This document shows, piece after piece, positions 1 through 8,793 of a stretch of 64,000 nucleotides of DNA. The stretch spans positions 310,001-374,000 of the forward strand of contig WGMB01000003.1 in assembly GCA_016125275.1 (NCBI GenBank), given 5' to 3'. Origin of the DNA: Acidobacteriota bacterium. Lineage in GTDB: Bacteria > Acidobacteriota > Terriglobia > Bryobacterales > UBA6623. The notes beneath the pieces were generated by a model that worked only from the letters and a program-made list of their open reading frames with translations, was not told the DNA's origin and did not search any database. Every line of letters begins with the position of its first letter. Within the stretch, counting starts at the first letter, position 1. The translations under genes and the position numbers were made by a program.

Positions 1-633
1 GCGAATGACGTGACGCCGCCCAGTCTCGTGAACGCCGTACCGGCGGAAGGAGCCACCGAGGTTCCCATCAACCACTCGATCGTCCTGGAGTTCGACTCGG
101 CGATCAGGCCCGAGTCGGTGACCGATTTGGTGCGGATCGAAGCGGGGGGCTCGCCGATTCCGATCGACCGGACCGTCTCGGGTTCGTTCCTCGAACTGAG
201 ACCGAAGGCTCTGTTCGATCTGCTCACGCCTTACGTATGGATCGTAGAAGGGGTGCAGGACCTTGCCGGCAATACCGTAGCGACGCCGCTCACCGGAACG
301 TTCTCGACGGGACCGACGGCTGACCTGTCGCCGTTGGAAGCTACGGTGTCGCCGGATTCCGAAGCGACGAACGTACCTCGAGACACGGTGATCGTCTTCC
401 ACTACAATCGCGCGCTCAACCCGCGGTTCCTCAGCGCCCAGTCCTTCGGAATCTGGTCTCAAGGGGAACTGCCCTTCGACTACACGGTCTCCGACGACTT
501 GCAGACTGTCACAATCCGGCCGCTGCAACCGCTGCCTGCGAACGCGAGTATTTCCGTAACGCACATTGGGCCGAGGGACCTGACCGGCGCAAGTCTCCAG
601 GCGCGCGGCGTGACATTCACAACGGGCAACTGA
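1..633 (+). CDS. Secreted protein with SbsA-type Ig-like (Big_5) domains, 3' part only
   Basis: The reading frame is open from the first base of the window, so this is the C-terminal end (about 210 residues) of a longer protein whose start lies outside. Two repeats are visible. Each opens with a Pro-rich phrase (TPPSLVNAVPAEGATEVP, then LEATVSPDSEATNVPRDT), continues with an IVLEF/IVFHY strand, and closes with a LTGTFSTG or VTFTTG strand. This layout is typical of Big_5 / SbsA Ig-like domains in large exported or surface proteins. The domains are structural and no catalytic residues are seen. A strong hairpin follows the stop codon, so the gene probably ends a transcription unit. The rest of the protein, and hence its function, is unknown. 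Confidence 0.8.
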   Translation, partial: ANDVTPPSLVNAVPAEGATEVPINHSIVLEFDSAIRPESVTDLVRIEAGGSPIPIDRTVSGSFLELRPKALFDLLTPYVWIVEGVQDLAGNTVATPLTGTFSTGPTADLSPLEATVSPDSEATNVPRDTVIVFHYNRALNPRFLSAQSFGIWSQGELPFDYTVSDDLQTVTIRPLQPLPANASISVTHIGPRDLTGASLQARGVTFTTGN

Positions 634-658
634 GCGCCGCGACGGGCACAAACGTAAA

Positions 659-686
659 GGCGACGGTCGGTGGAACGACCGTCGCC
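659..686 (+). terminator. Hairpin terminator after the Ig-like gene
   Basis: A perfect 11-bp stem (GGCGACGGTCG at 659-669 with CGACCGTCGCC at 676-686) encloses a 6-nt loop, 26 nt after the stop codon at 633. The following sequence GATTTGG is only weakly T-rich, so termination is inferred mainly from the stem and its position. Confidence 0.6.
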
Positions 687-705
687 GATTTGGCGACAGG
701 CCCCG

Positions 706-743
706 CTCGAGGGCGTCAGCGGCGATCGCTGGACGCCCTCGAG
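706..743 (-). terminator. Long hairpin terminator of the methyltransferase gene, possibly bidirectional
   Basis: CTCGAGGGCGTC (706-717) pairs with GACGCCCTCGAG (732-743), and AGCG/CGCT extends the stem inward across a one-base bulge, giving 16 bp with a GCGAT loop. It lies about 10 nt beyond the minus-strand stop codon at 753. On the plus strand it is followed by TTGCTGTTTCT, so it may also stop read-through from the left. Confidence 0.65.
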
Positions 744-752
744 TTGCTGTTT

Positions 753-1832
753 CTACACTTTGGCTTCGAGGACCAGGTTGAAGGGCGTTTGGGTCGCGCG
801 GCGGAAGGAGGCGAAGCCGGCCTCGTCGACGATCATCTTGCGCAGGCGTTGCTCTCCGGCTTGGGCGCCGAGCGCCGCTCCGTTTTCTTGCGCCAGGGAT
901 GTGGGCACGCAGACCATGGTCGAAGCCGAGTAGTACATCCGGCCGACCGGGTTCAGGTTCTCTTGGAGGCTGTCGCCCGCCATCGGCTCCACGATCATCA
1001 AGGAGCCGCCGGGCTTGAGGGCCGCGCGGATGCGCTTCAGCGCGCCGACAGGGTCGCCCATGTCGTGCAAGCAGTCGAACAGGGTGATCAGGTCGTACTT
1101 GCCGGGGAGGTCCTTCGCTTCCTGGATGTGGAAGTCGACGTTCGGCGTGGAGTGTTCGCGAGCGTGCTTGCGCGCTTCGTCAATCGACTTTTCGTGGAAG
1201 TCGAAGCCGTGCACCTTGGCTTGCGGGAACGCCTGCGCCATCAGCACGGTGGAGACGCCGTGTCCGCAGCCCACGTCGGCGACTTCGCCGCCGGCTTCGA
1301 GCGCTTCCACCGCGCCGCTGATCGCCGGCAACCATTCCTTGGTGAGGTGGTTCTCGTAGCCCGGACGGAAGAACCGCGCGACCGAGCACGACAGGCAACG
1401 GGACTGGTCGCCCCAAGCGACGCCCTCGCCGGTCCGGAACGCCGCTTCGACCATCGGCAGATTCTGCTGGAACGCCGCCGCGGCGCCGAAGGCGGGCGCC
1501 AGGTAGAACGGGCTGTTCGGGTTCGCGAACACGAAGGTCTGTTCCGGCGTCATCGAGAACTTGTCGGTCGCCGGGTCGTAGCTGATGTATTTGGAGGCCG
1601 CCTGGGCGGACAGCCATTCGCGCAGGTAGCGCTCGAACAGGCCGGTCTCGGCAGCGAGCTCCTGGGACGACATCGGGCCGCCCTCGCTCAAAGCCTGGTA
1701 AAGGCCCAGGCTCTCTCCCATTTGGACCAGGGGCACGCTGAAGGCGCCGCCGAGGTCCTGGAGCACGCCGCCGATGAGGGCGTGCAGACTATCTTCATTG
1801 ATCGCAGTGGCTTGTGGGGTGTGAGCGGTCAT
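753..1832 (-). CDS. SAM-dependent methyltransferase with N-terminal winged-helix dimerisation domain
   Basis: Predicted class I SAM methyltransferase of 359 residues. The C-terminal half carries motif I (VADVGCGHGVS), the acidic end of strand 2 (HGFDFHEKS), the DLITLFDCLHDMGDP motif and LKPGGSLMIVEPM. The first ~110 residues resemble the winged-helix/dimerisation region seen in Rv2258c-like and O-methyltransferase-like proteins (LYQALSEGGPMSSQELAAETGL). The start at 1832 is chosen because an AGAGG ribosome site lies about 8 nt upstream. The frame stays open for 46 more codons, but these read as low-quality sequence and overlap the intergenic region. It is divergent from the propeller/PHP gene and stands alone. 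The substrate cannot be told from sequence. Confidence 0.85.
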   Translation of the reverse strand: MTAHTPQATAINEDSLHALIGGVLQDLGGAFSVPLVQMGESLGLYQALSEGGPMSSQELAAETGLFERYLREWLSAQAASKYISYDPATDKFSMTPEQTFVFANPNSPFYLAPAFGAAAAFQQNLPMVEAAFRTGEGVAWGDQSRCLSCSVARFFRPGYENHLTKEWLPAISGAVEALEAGGEVADVGCGHGVSTVLMAQAFPQAKVHGFDFHEKSIDEARKHAREHSTPNVDFHIQEAKDLPGKYDLITLFDCLHDMGDPVGALKRIRAALKPGGSLMIVEPMAGDSLQENLNPVGRMYYSASTMVCVPTSLAQENGAALGAQAGEQRLRKMIVDEAGFASFRRATQTPFNLVLEAKV

Positions 1833-1968
1833 GATTCTTGCCTCTGTCCCCAAGAGGCGCGGGCGCTGGGGCAGACCCGACACGGCAGGCGGAAAAACCC
1901 TCGGAAGAATTGCCGACGCGCCGTGTAAAATGCCTTCGAACGTCGCGAGGTTGCGGCGTTTAGCAGCC

Positions 1969-4548
1969 ATGTTTCGCTCCTCGCTCTTCGTCCTCTTCGC
2001 CGCACTGGCGGCTCCGCTTTGCGCTCAGGTCGTGCCGTTGCCGCTCGACTTGCCCAATACGCCGGGGCCGTCCCTGGACCAAATCGAAGCCGGCGGACGG
2101 GTGGCCTGGATGACCGGGATTCTGCCGCTGGGGGACAGGCAGCGCCACAACGACTTTCCGTCCGCCGCGGCGGCGCCCAACGGCGACATCTGGACGGTCT
2201 GGTCGTCCTACAGCGGGCTGCGCGAGGAGTTGCATGTCCGGCGCTTTTCCAAGGGCCACTGGTACGCCGCCACGCCCATTCCGGGCGTCAGCGGCGATAC
2301 CTGGACGCCGCAGGTCGCCATGGACGCCGAGGGCCGCCCGTGGTTCGTCTGGTCGCAGCAGACCGACTATCCGGGCGGCGATCCCGAACGGCCGAACTGG
2401 GATCTCTACGCCGCGCGCCTGGACAAGGACCGCTGGCTCGGCCCGATCCGGCTGACCGACGATCCGGGCTCGGACATCCATCACCGGCTCACGGCTGATT
2501 CGAGCGGCAAGCTCTGGCTCGTTTGGCAGGGGTTTCGTGACGGCCAGTCGGAGATCTTTTTGCGCTGGTACGAGAACGGCGCATGGTCCGAGCCGCAGCA
2601 GGTGAGCCACGACGCGGCCAACGACTGGGCGCCGTCGGTGGCGGTGGACTCGACCGGCGGCGCCGCGGTCGTGTGGGACTCCTACCGCAACGGCAACTAC
2701 GACGTGCTGATGCGAACCTTCCGCGGCGGAGCTTGGGGCGAGCTGACGCCGGTGGCGCAGACCGCCGGCGGCGAGCGCCTGGCCAGCGCGCTGTATGACC
2801 GCGACGACCGCCTGTGGGTCGCCTTCGAGCAAACCGGAGTGAACTGGGGCAAGGACACCGGAGGCGCGACGCTGGGCGTGAAGCAGCCGGGCGTGCGGCT
2901 GGGCGAGCATCGCACGGTCCGCATCAAGGTGCTGCAGAACGGCAACTGGGTCCAGCCGGCCCAGCCTCCGTCGTCGTCGTTAGCCAACGGCGAGGACCCG
3001 AATATGTTCGCGCCGAAGCTGCAGCTCGACCCGACCGGCCGCGTCTGGCTGCTGTTTCGGCACATGGCCTCGAGGTTCGCCTACTGGACCTGGGCGGTCG
3101 ACAGCGAACAGACGCCCAATGCCGCCGCGCCGCGCGTCTACTGGAACACCTTTGTCACGTTCTACGACGGGGACCAATGGCTGACGGCCTCCGAGCTGCC
3201 GCGCAGCCGCGACCGCAGCAGCTCCACCATGGCCGCCGCCGCCGCGCCCAACGGCCAGATGTGGGTGTTCTGGCATACGGACATGCGGGACGACATGCAG
3301 TTCCACGTGCCGCAGGAGGACCAGATCTGGTCCTGCGTGCTGACGCCGATGAAGGCCTCGGAGCCCTCGCGCTTCGTGCCGGCCGAAGACCCTTCGCTGG
3401 AGAAGCCGCCGCTCGATCCGCTCTCCGAGCGGACGGACCTGGAGACGCTGCGCGGCGAGCGGCTCGCGTGGAACGGCCAAACCTATCGCCTGTTCAAGGG
3501 CGATCTGCACCGCCACACGGAGCTTTCGACAGACGGCGGCGGCCGCGTGGACGGCTCGATCCTGGACTTCTTTCGCTACATGATCGACGCCAATGGCGCG
3601 GACTTCGGGGCCATCACGGACCACTCGGCGGGCGGCGACTACGAGTACTGGTGGTGGCTGCTGCAGAAGGTGACGGACATGCACCATCTGCCCGGCCGCT
3701 ACGTGGCCCTGTTCGGCTATGAGCGCACGCCGCACTGGCCCAAGGGGCACAAGAACGTGATCCACGCCGTGCGGAACGTGCCGAACGTGAAGCTGTTCAC
3801 ACGGCCCGACATGCCCGAGCACTGGTCCACCTACGCCATCCAAGCGGGCGACCTGGTCGACAACGACACCCTGCTGCTGTTCGACGCCGTGAAGAAGTCC
3901 CAGGGCTTGGCCATTCCGCACACGTTGGCGACCAGCCAGGGCAACGACTGGACCGAGACGGACCCGGACGCGCAGCCGGTGGCCGAAATCTTCCAAGGGG
4001 CGCGGGCGGCCTATGAGCACGAGGGAGCGCCCGGCGCGCCGAAGCCGTCGTTGCCGGGGACCGACCACCGGGGGGCGATCCACCCGGAAGGCTACATCTG
4101 GCGGGCTTGGGAGAAGGGCGTGCGGATCGGCGTGATCGCCAGCTCCGACCACTCCTCCACGCACCTGTCACACGCCATGGTCTACTCGAGCGACGCCTCG
4201 CGGGAGGGCGTGCTGGAGGCCATCCGCGCCCGGCGCACCTACGGCGCCACCGAAAACATCCTGCTCGAGTTCTCTATCGGCGACCACTTCATGGGCGAGG
4301 AGTTTCGCGCCGCCGCCACGGTTCCCGAGATCCGCGTGAGGGTGCGCGGAACCGCGCCGGTGGCCAAGGTCAGCCTCATCCGCAACGGCCAGTACATTAC
4401 GCAGCAGACGCCAAACAGCGCCGAGGTCTCGTTCGCTTACCGCGACATGAGCCCGGACAAGGGCGAGAACTACTACTACGTGCGCGTGGAGCAGGCCGAC
4501 GGGCACCTGGCGTGGAGCTCGCCGATCTGGGTGGACTTGCCGAACTAG
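1969..4548 (+). CDS. Secreted beta-propeller protein fused to a PHP-type (DUF3604-like) metallohydrolase domain
   Basis: Predicted exported protein of 859 residues. MFRSSLFVLFAALAAPLCAQ is a clear signal peptide, so the start is placed at 1969 and not at an earlier in-frame codon. Residues ~40-480 contain repeated Trp-rich motifs (GDIWTVWSSYSG, GRPWFVWSQQTD, GKLWLVWQGFRDG, GQMWVFWHTDMRD), as in sialidase/BNR-like propellers. From about residue 511 a PHP-type fold begins, with a GDLHRHTELS metal motif, ITDHSAGGDYEYW near 548 and a late SSDHSSTH motif near 721. This arrangement is seen in DUF3604 and related CehA/McbA-type proteins. The last ~90 residues form a beta-rich tail. The domain order is read from sequence. 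Hydrolase activity and a phosphoester or similar substrate are inference. Confidence 0.8.
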   Translation: MFRSSLFVLFAALAAPLCAQVVPLPLDLPNTPGPSLDQIEAGGRVAWMTGILPLGDRQRHNDFPSAAAAPNGDIWTVWSSYSGLREELHVRRFSKGHWYAATPIPGVSGDTWTPQVAMDAEGRPWFVWSQQTDYPGGDPERPNWDLYAARLDKDRWLGPIRLTDDPGSDIHHRLTADSSGKLWLVWQGFRDGQSEIFLRWYENGAWSEPQQVSHDAANDWAPSVAVDSTGGAAVVWDSYRNGNYDVLMRTFRGGAWGELTPVAQTAGGERLASALYDRDDRLWVAFEQTGVNWGKDTGGATLGVKQPGVRLGEHRTVRIKVLQNGNWVQPAQPPSSSLANGEDPNMFAPKLQLDPTGRVWLLFRHMASRFAYWTWAVDSEQTPNAAAPRVYWNTFVTFYDGDQWLTASELPRSRDRSSSTMAAAAAPNGQMWVFWHTDMRDDMQFHVPQEDQIWSCVLTPMKASEPSRFVPAEDPSLEKPPLDPLSERTDLETLRGERLAWNGQTYRLFKGDLHRHTELSTDGGGRVDGSILDFFRYMIDANGADFGAITDHSAGGDYEYWWWLLQKVTDMHHLPGRYVALFGYERTPHWPKGHKNVIHAVRNVPNVKLFTRPDMPEHWSTYAIQAGDLVDNDTLLLFDAVKKSQGLAIPHTLATSQGNDWTETDPDAQPVAEIFQGARAAYEHEGAPGAPKPSLPGTDHRGAIHPEGYIWRAWEKGVRIGVIASSDHSSTHLSHAMVYSSDASREGVLEAIRARRTYGATENILLEFSIGDHFMGEEFRAAATVPEIRVRVRGTAPVAKVSLIRNGQYITQQTPNSAEVSFAYRDMSPDKGENYYYVRVEQADGHLAWSSPIWVDLPN

Positions 4549-4578
4549 CGTCGGCTCGGGTGTTTCCAGCTTTGGGCC

Positions 4579-4607
4579 TTGGACGCGCCGCGGAATTCGT
4601 TTAGAAT
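4579..4607 (+). promoter_or_regulatory. Sigma-70-type promoter giving a near-leaderless mRNA
   Basis: TTGGAC (4579-4584), a 17-nt spacer and TAGAAT (4602-4607). The GTG start of the next gene is at 4616, only 8 nt after the -10 box, so transcription probably begins at or next to the start codon and there is no room for a ribosome site. Confidence 0.7.
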
Positions 4608-4615
4608 CCGCAGCG

Positions 4616-7159
4616 GTGCCTCTTGCTTGCATCGGCCGTCGCGTCCTCGGAGCCCTGTTCGTTGTGGGGTTCGGCCCGAGCCTCGTCCAGGCCGCGCCCG
4701 CGCCGGACTTCGTGCGGGAGATCCGGCCGATCTTCGAGCAGCGCTGCTTCGTCTGCCACGGCGAGCAGTTGCAGCAAGGGGAGCTGCGGCTGGACCAGCG
4801 CGAGCGGGCGTTGCGCGGAGGCGGGTCGGGCGTCGCGGCCATCACACCCGGCGATAGCGAGCGCAGCCTGCTCTACCGCTACGTCGCGGGTCTCGACGAA
4901 GGCGTGCGGATGCCTCCCGCCGAGCCCTTTCTGGACGACGAGCAGGTCCGGCGGATCAAAGAATGGATCGACGCGGGCGCGGCTTGGCCCGAGCAGGGCC
5001 GGAGCGAGCAGGAGCCGGCGGAGCCCTCGAAGTTCGACCGCGCCAAGGACCACTGGTCCTTCCAGCCGCTGCACGACCCGGCTCCGCCGCCGCTGCAAGA
5101 CCCGCAGCTCGTCGCCCGGGCTCGCAACCCGATCGACGCCTTCGTGTTCTCGAAGCTGGAGCGCAAGGGTTGGACGCCGGCGCCCGAGGCCGAGCCGCGG
5201 CAGCTCCTGCGGCGCCTCTATTTGGACCTGACCGGGCTGCCGCCGACCCCGGCCGAACAGGAATCCTTTCTGCAAGATCCCTCGCCGGAAGCTTTCGATC
5301 GGCTGGTGGATGAGTTGCTGGCCCGGCCTTCCTACGGGGAGCGCTGGGGCCGCCATTGGCTGGACTTGGTGCGCTACGCCGAGACGAACGGCTACGAGCG
5401 CGACGCCGTCAAGCCGTCAGTGTGGCGCTACCGGGACTACGTGATCCGCGCCTTCAACGACGACAAGCCGTTCGACCGCTTTGCGCTGGAGCAGTTGGCC
5501 GGAGACGAGTTGCCCGACCTCACGCCGGAGACGCTGATCGCCACGGGCTTCTACCGCCTGGGGCCGTGGGACGACGAGCCGGCCGACCCGGCCACGGACC
5601 GCTACGACCAGCTCGACGATCTGGTCCGGACGACCTCCGAGGTCTTTCTCGGCCTCACCATCGGCTGCGCACGCTGCCACAACCACAAGTTCGAGCCCCT
5701 GACGGCGGCCGACTACTACAGCATGGCGGCGATCTTCGCGCCGCTCACGCGTCCGCGGGCGGGCCGCAGGGAGCTACTGCAGCCGATCGCGCCGCTCGAA
5801 GAGCTGGACGCGCTCGAGCAGCGCGACGGCCAGGTGAGCGCCCTCGAGCGGCGCATCGCGGCGATCCGGCTGGAGGCCCAGAACGCCTTTCTGCGGTCCG
5901 GCCGATCCGCTCTGCCGCAGCGAGCCGTGGACGCCTTGCTGACGCCTCAGGCCGAGCGGGACCAGGTGCAGGCGGCCACGGCCGCCGAGTTTTCGCGCCC
6001 ACTGGCGGCGGAGATGGCCGAGGCGCTGCCGATGGAGGCTCGGCTGGAGATTTCGGAGCTCGAAGACCGCATCTGCGAGCTGCACGAGAGGACTCCGACG
6101 CGCGACGCGGCCTACATTCTGCACGAACCGCGCGGCGAGCCCGCGCCGAGCGCGCTGCTGATCCGCGGCAAGGCCACGAGCCCGGGCCCGGAGGTGGAGC
6201 CCGCCACGCCGGCCGTGCTCAGCCGGGTGAACGCGAGTTTTCCGCCGTGGTCGGCCGACCGGCGCACGAGCTTGCGGCGGCTGAGCCTGGCGCAGTGGAT
6301 CGTCGCGCCGGAGAACCCGTTGACCGCCCGCGTGATCGTGAACCGGGTTTGGCAGTTCCACTTCGGCGAAGGTTTGGTGCGGACGCCCAGCGACTTCGGG
6401 CTGATGGGCGAGGCGCCGACGCACCCGGAGCTGCTGGACTGGCTGGCTCGCTGGTTCATCGACAACGGCTGGTCGGTCAAGAAGCTGCACCGGCTGATTC
6501 TGGCCAGCAGCGCCTATCGCATGAGCAAAGCCTGGAACCCGCAGTACGGGGCGGAGGACCCGGCCAACCTGCTGCTGTGGCGCGCTCCCTACCGGCGGCT
6601 GGAGGTCGAGCCGATCCGCGACTCGATGCTGGCCGTGAGCGGACGCCTGAACCCCGCGATGTACGGGCCGAGCATGTACCCCTACGTGCCTCCGGCGGCG
6701 CTGGAGGGGTCGAGCGATCCGGACAAGATCTGGAAGCCGTTCGACGAGCGCGACGCCTCGCGGCGGACGGTGTACGCCTTTGTGAAGCGTTCGATGATCG
6801 TGCCGATGCTCGAAGTGCTGGACCTTTGCGACACCACCAAGTCCTCGGCCCAGCGCAGCACGACGGCCGTGCCGACGCAGGCGCTCACGCTGTTCAACGG
6901 CGAGTTCGTCAATCGCCAGGCGCGCTACTTTGCCGAGCGGCTGGTGGAAGAGGTCGGAAGCGATCCGGCGGCGCAGATCGACAGGGCTTTCCGGCTGGCG
7001 CTGGCCCGCCCGCCCAAGCCGGAAGAGCGCGACGCGCTGTTGGCGTTCCTGCGCTCGGAAGCCGAAGCCGAGCAGGCGGCCGACTCGCCGGCGTTCGAGG
7101 CGCTGGTGCAGATGTGCCGCGTCGTGTTCAACATGAACGAGTTCGTCTACCCGGACTGA
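4616..7159 (+). CDS. Secreted PSCyt1-DUF1549-DUF1553 cytochrome-like protein
   Basis: Exported protein of 847 residues in the large family joining a Planctomycete-type cytochrome c domain (PSCyt1) with DUF1549 and DUF1553. A signal peptide ends near residue 27 (VQAAPAPDF). The first CxxCH haem motif is C44-F-V-C47-H48. The DHWSFQPL phrase that usually opens the linker is present, then DUF1549 (LYLDLTGLPPTPAEQ) with a second CxxCH at C351-A-R-C354-H355. DUF1553 follows (NPLTARVIVNRVWQFHFGEG, PTHPELLDWLA, LILASSAYRMS). The DUF1501 gene starts 14 nt downstream, the usual partner in this family. Function is not established experimentally as far as I know. A periplasmic redox role acting with the DUF1501 protein is inference. 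Confidence 0.9.
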   Translation: MPLACIGRRVLGALFVVGFGPSLVQAAPAPDFVREIRPIFEQRCFVCHGEQLQQGELRLDQRERALRGGGSGVAAITPGDSERSLLYRYVAGLDEGVRMPPAEPFLDDEQVRRIKEWIDAGAAWPEQGRSEQEPAEPSKFDRAKDHWSFQPLHDPAPPPLQDPQLVARARNPIDAFVFSKLERKGWTPAPEAEPRQLLRRLYLDLTGLPPTPAEQESFLQDPSPEAFDRLVDELLARPSYGERWGRHWLDLVRYAETNGYERDAVKPSVWRYRDYVIRAFNDDKPFDRFALEQLAGDELPDLTPETLIATGFYRLGPWDDEPADPATDRYDQLDDLVRTTSEVFLGLTIGCARCHNHKFEPLTAADYYSMAAIFAPLTRPRAGRRELLQPIAPLEELDALEQRDGQVSALERRIAAIRLEAQNAFLRSGRSALPQRAVDALLTPQAERDQVQAATAAEFSRPLAAEMAEALPMEARLEISELEDRICELHERTPTRDAAYILHEPRGEPAPSALLIRGKATSPGPEVEPATPAVLSRVNASFPPWSADRRTSLRRLSLAQWIVAPENPLTARVIVNRVWQFHFGEGLVRTPSDFGLMGEAPTHPELLDWLARWFIDNGWSVKKLHRLILASSAYRMSKAWNPQYGAEDPANLLLWRAPYRRLEVEPIRDSMLAVSGRLNPAMYGPSMYPYVPPAALEGSSDPDKIWKPFDERDASRRTVYAFVKRSMIVPMLEVLDLCDTTKSSAQRSTTAVPTQALTLFNGEFVNRQARYFAERLVEEVGSDPAAQIDRAFRLALARPPKPEERDALLAFLRSEAEAEQAADSPAFEALVQMCRVVFNMNEFVYPD

Positions 7160-7173
7160 GAGACCGTCCCGCC

Positions 7174-8619
7174 ATGAGCGCACAGCCCCCCTCCCAGCCT
7201 TCCCGCCGCAGCCTGCTGCGCACCGTCGGCGCGGGCTTTCCGATGCTCGCTCTGACGGACCTGCTCTCGCGCGACGGCTTTTTCGCCCAGCCCGCCCGAG
7301 CCGCCGGCGCCGAAGGGCTGCTGGCGGCCAAACAGCCGCACTTCGCCGCCAAGGCGAAGCACGTCGTCTTCCTGTTCATGAACGGGGCGCCGAGCCAGGT
7401 GGACACCTTCGACCCCAAGCCGGAGCTCGTCAGACAGCACGGCCGGCCCTACCAGGGCGACCTGGCGATCGGCTCGAACAACCGGCCGATCGGCCACCTG
7501 ATGCAGTCGCCGTTCGAGTTCCGGCGGCATGGACAGAGCGGGCTCGAGATCAGCAGCCTGTTTCCCCACATCGCCCGGCACGCCGACGACTTGTGCGTCA
7601 TCCGCTCGCTGTACACGGACACGGCGGCGCACGCCTCCGGGTGCATCCAGATGAACACGGGCAGCGTGGCCATCGGCAAGCCCAGCCTGGGCTCGTGGCT
7701 CAGCTACGGCCTCGGCACGCTGAGCCAGGACCTGCCCAGCTATGTGGTGATGACCGACCCGCGCGGCGGCCCGATCGGCAGCGCCTCCAATTGGAGCGCC
7801 GGCTTCATGCCTGCGGCCTACCAGGGCACGCTGTTCCGCAGCGGCGGCACGCCGTTGCTCAACCTGGAGACGCCGCCCGGGGTCAACGACCACACCCAGC
7901 GGGGCTCGCTGGACATGCTGAAGCGACTCAACGAGATGCATCAGCAGGGCCATGAGGGCGACAGCGAGCTCGCCGCCCGCATCCACTCCTACGAGCTGGC
8001 CTACCGCATGCAGACGACGGCGGCCGAGGCGGTCGATCTGGACGCCGAGAGCCGCCAGACGCGGGAGATGTACGGCCTGCACAACGACCGCACCGCCGAC
8101 TTCGGCCGCAAATGCCTGATCACCAAGCGGCTGCTCGAACGCGGCGTACGCTTTGTGCAGCTCTACTCCGGCGGCGGACACATCGAAGACACCTGGGACG
8201 GCCACAACGACTGCATCTCCAACCACACGCTGCACGCCGGCGAGACGGACCAGCCGATCGGCGCGCTGATCACCGATTTGAAGCGCAGCGGGCTCTGGGA
8301 CGAGACGCTGCTGGTGTGGGGCGGAGAGTTCGGCCGCACGCCCACCAGCGAGGGCCTGGGCAAGCCGGGGCGCGACCACAACTGGCTGGGCTTCAGCATG
8401 TGGCTGGCCGGCGCCGGCGTGCAGGGCGGCCAAGCCGTGGGGGCCACCGACGAGCTGGGCTTCGAGGCGGTGGAGGACCGCTGGCACGTCTCCGACCTGC
8501 ATGCCACGATCCTGCACCTGATGGGCCTGGAGCACAAGAAGCTCACCTACTTCTACCAAGGCCTGGACCAGCGGCTCACCGGCGTTCGCGGCGAGCTGAT
8601 CCGCAAGGCGCTGGCCTGA
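7174..8619 (+). CDS. Tat-exported DUF1501 protein
   Basis: DUF1501 family protein of 481 residues, related by fold to the sulfatase/alkaline phosphatase superfamily. A twin-arginine signal (RRSLLRTVGAGFPMLALTDLL) lies at residues ~10-30. Family landmarks include VVFLFMNGAPSQVDTFDPKP, a CLITKRLLERGVRFVQLYSGG block, WDETLLVWGGEFGRTP and DRWHVSDLHATILHLMGL. The frame is open far upstream inside the preceding gene, but that part is the out-of-frame shadow of DUF1549/1553. The ATG at 7174, 14 nt after the previous stop, gives the Tat signal at the right place. It is co-transcribed with the PSCyt1 protein, and the two are probably exported as partners. No substrate is known to me. Confidence 0.9.
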   Translation: MSAQPPSQPSRRSLLRTVGAGFPMLALTDLLSRDGFFAQPARAAGAEGLLAAKQPHFAAKAKHVVFLFMNGAPSQVDTFDPKPELVRQHGRPYQGDLAIGSNNRPIGHLMQSPFEFRRHGQSGLEISSLFPHIARHADDLCVIRSLYTDTAAHASGCIQMNTGSVAIGKPSLGSWLSYGLGTLSQDLPSYVVMTDPRGGPIGSASNWSAGFMPAAYQGTLFRSGGTPLLNLETPPGVNDHTQRGSLDMLKRLNEMHQQGHEGDSELAARIHSYELAYRMQTTAAEAVDLDAESRQTREMYGLHNDRTADFGRKCLITKRLLERGVRFVQLYSGGGHIEDTWDGHNDCISNHTLHAGETDQPIGALITDLKRSGLWDETLLVWGGEFGRTPTSEGLGKPGRDHNWLGFSMWLAGAGVQGGQAVGATDELGFEAVEDRWHVSDLHATILHLMGLEHKKLTYFYQGLDQRLTGVRGELIRKALA

Positions 8620-8689
8620 GGCTCGGGCCGCTTGTTAAATCCTCTGGATTTCTTCCGTCTCACATCGTGAAACGAAAGAAAAATTCCGA

Positions 8690-8718
8690 TTGACCGACCT
8701 GATATCCGGTGCTACGCT
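8690..8718 (+). promoter_or_regulatory. Promoter of the TonB-dependent receptor gene
   Basis: TTGACC (8690-8695), a 17-nt spacer and TACGCT (8713-8718). The chosen ATG at 8794 lies about 75 nt downstream, leaving a leader of roughly 68 nt. Confidence 0.7.
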
Positions 8719-8793
8719 ACCGCTGCCCGTTGGGCGGAAATGCCTGTCGCGGCACGACGTAAGCCTCCAAGGCGAGGACGGGACGTACCGGAA

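Noticed and set aside
5356-7173. N-terminal extension of the DUF1501 frame by about 600 codons
   Set aside because: This stretch overlaps DUF1549/DUF1553 in another frame, and the Tat signal begins only after the ATG at 7174.
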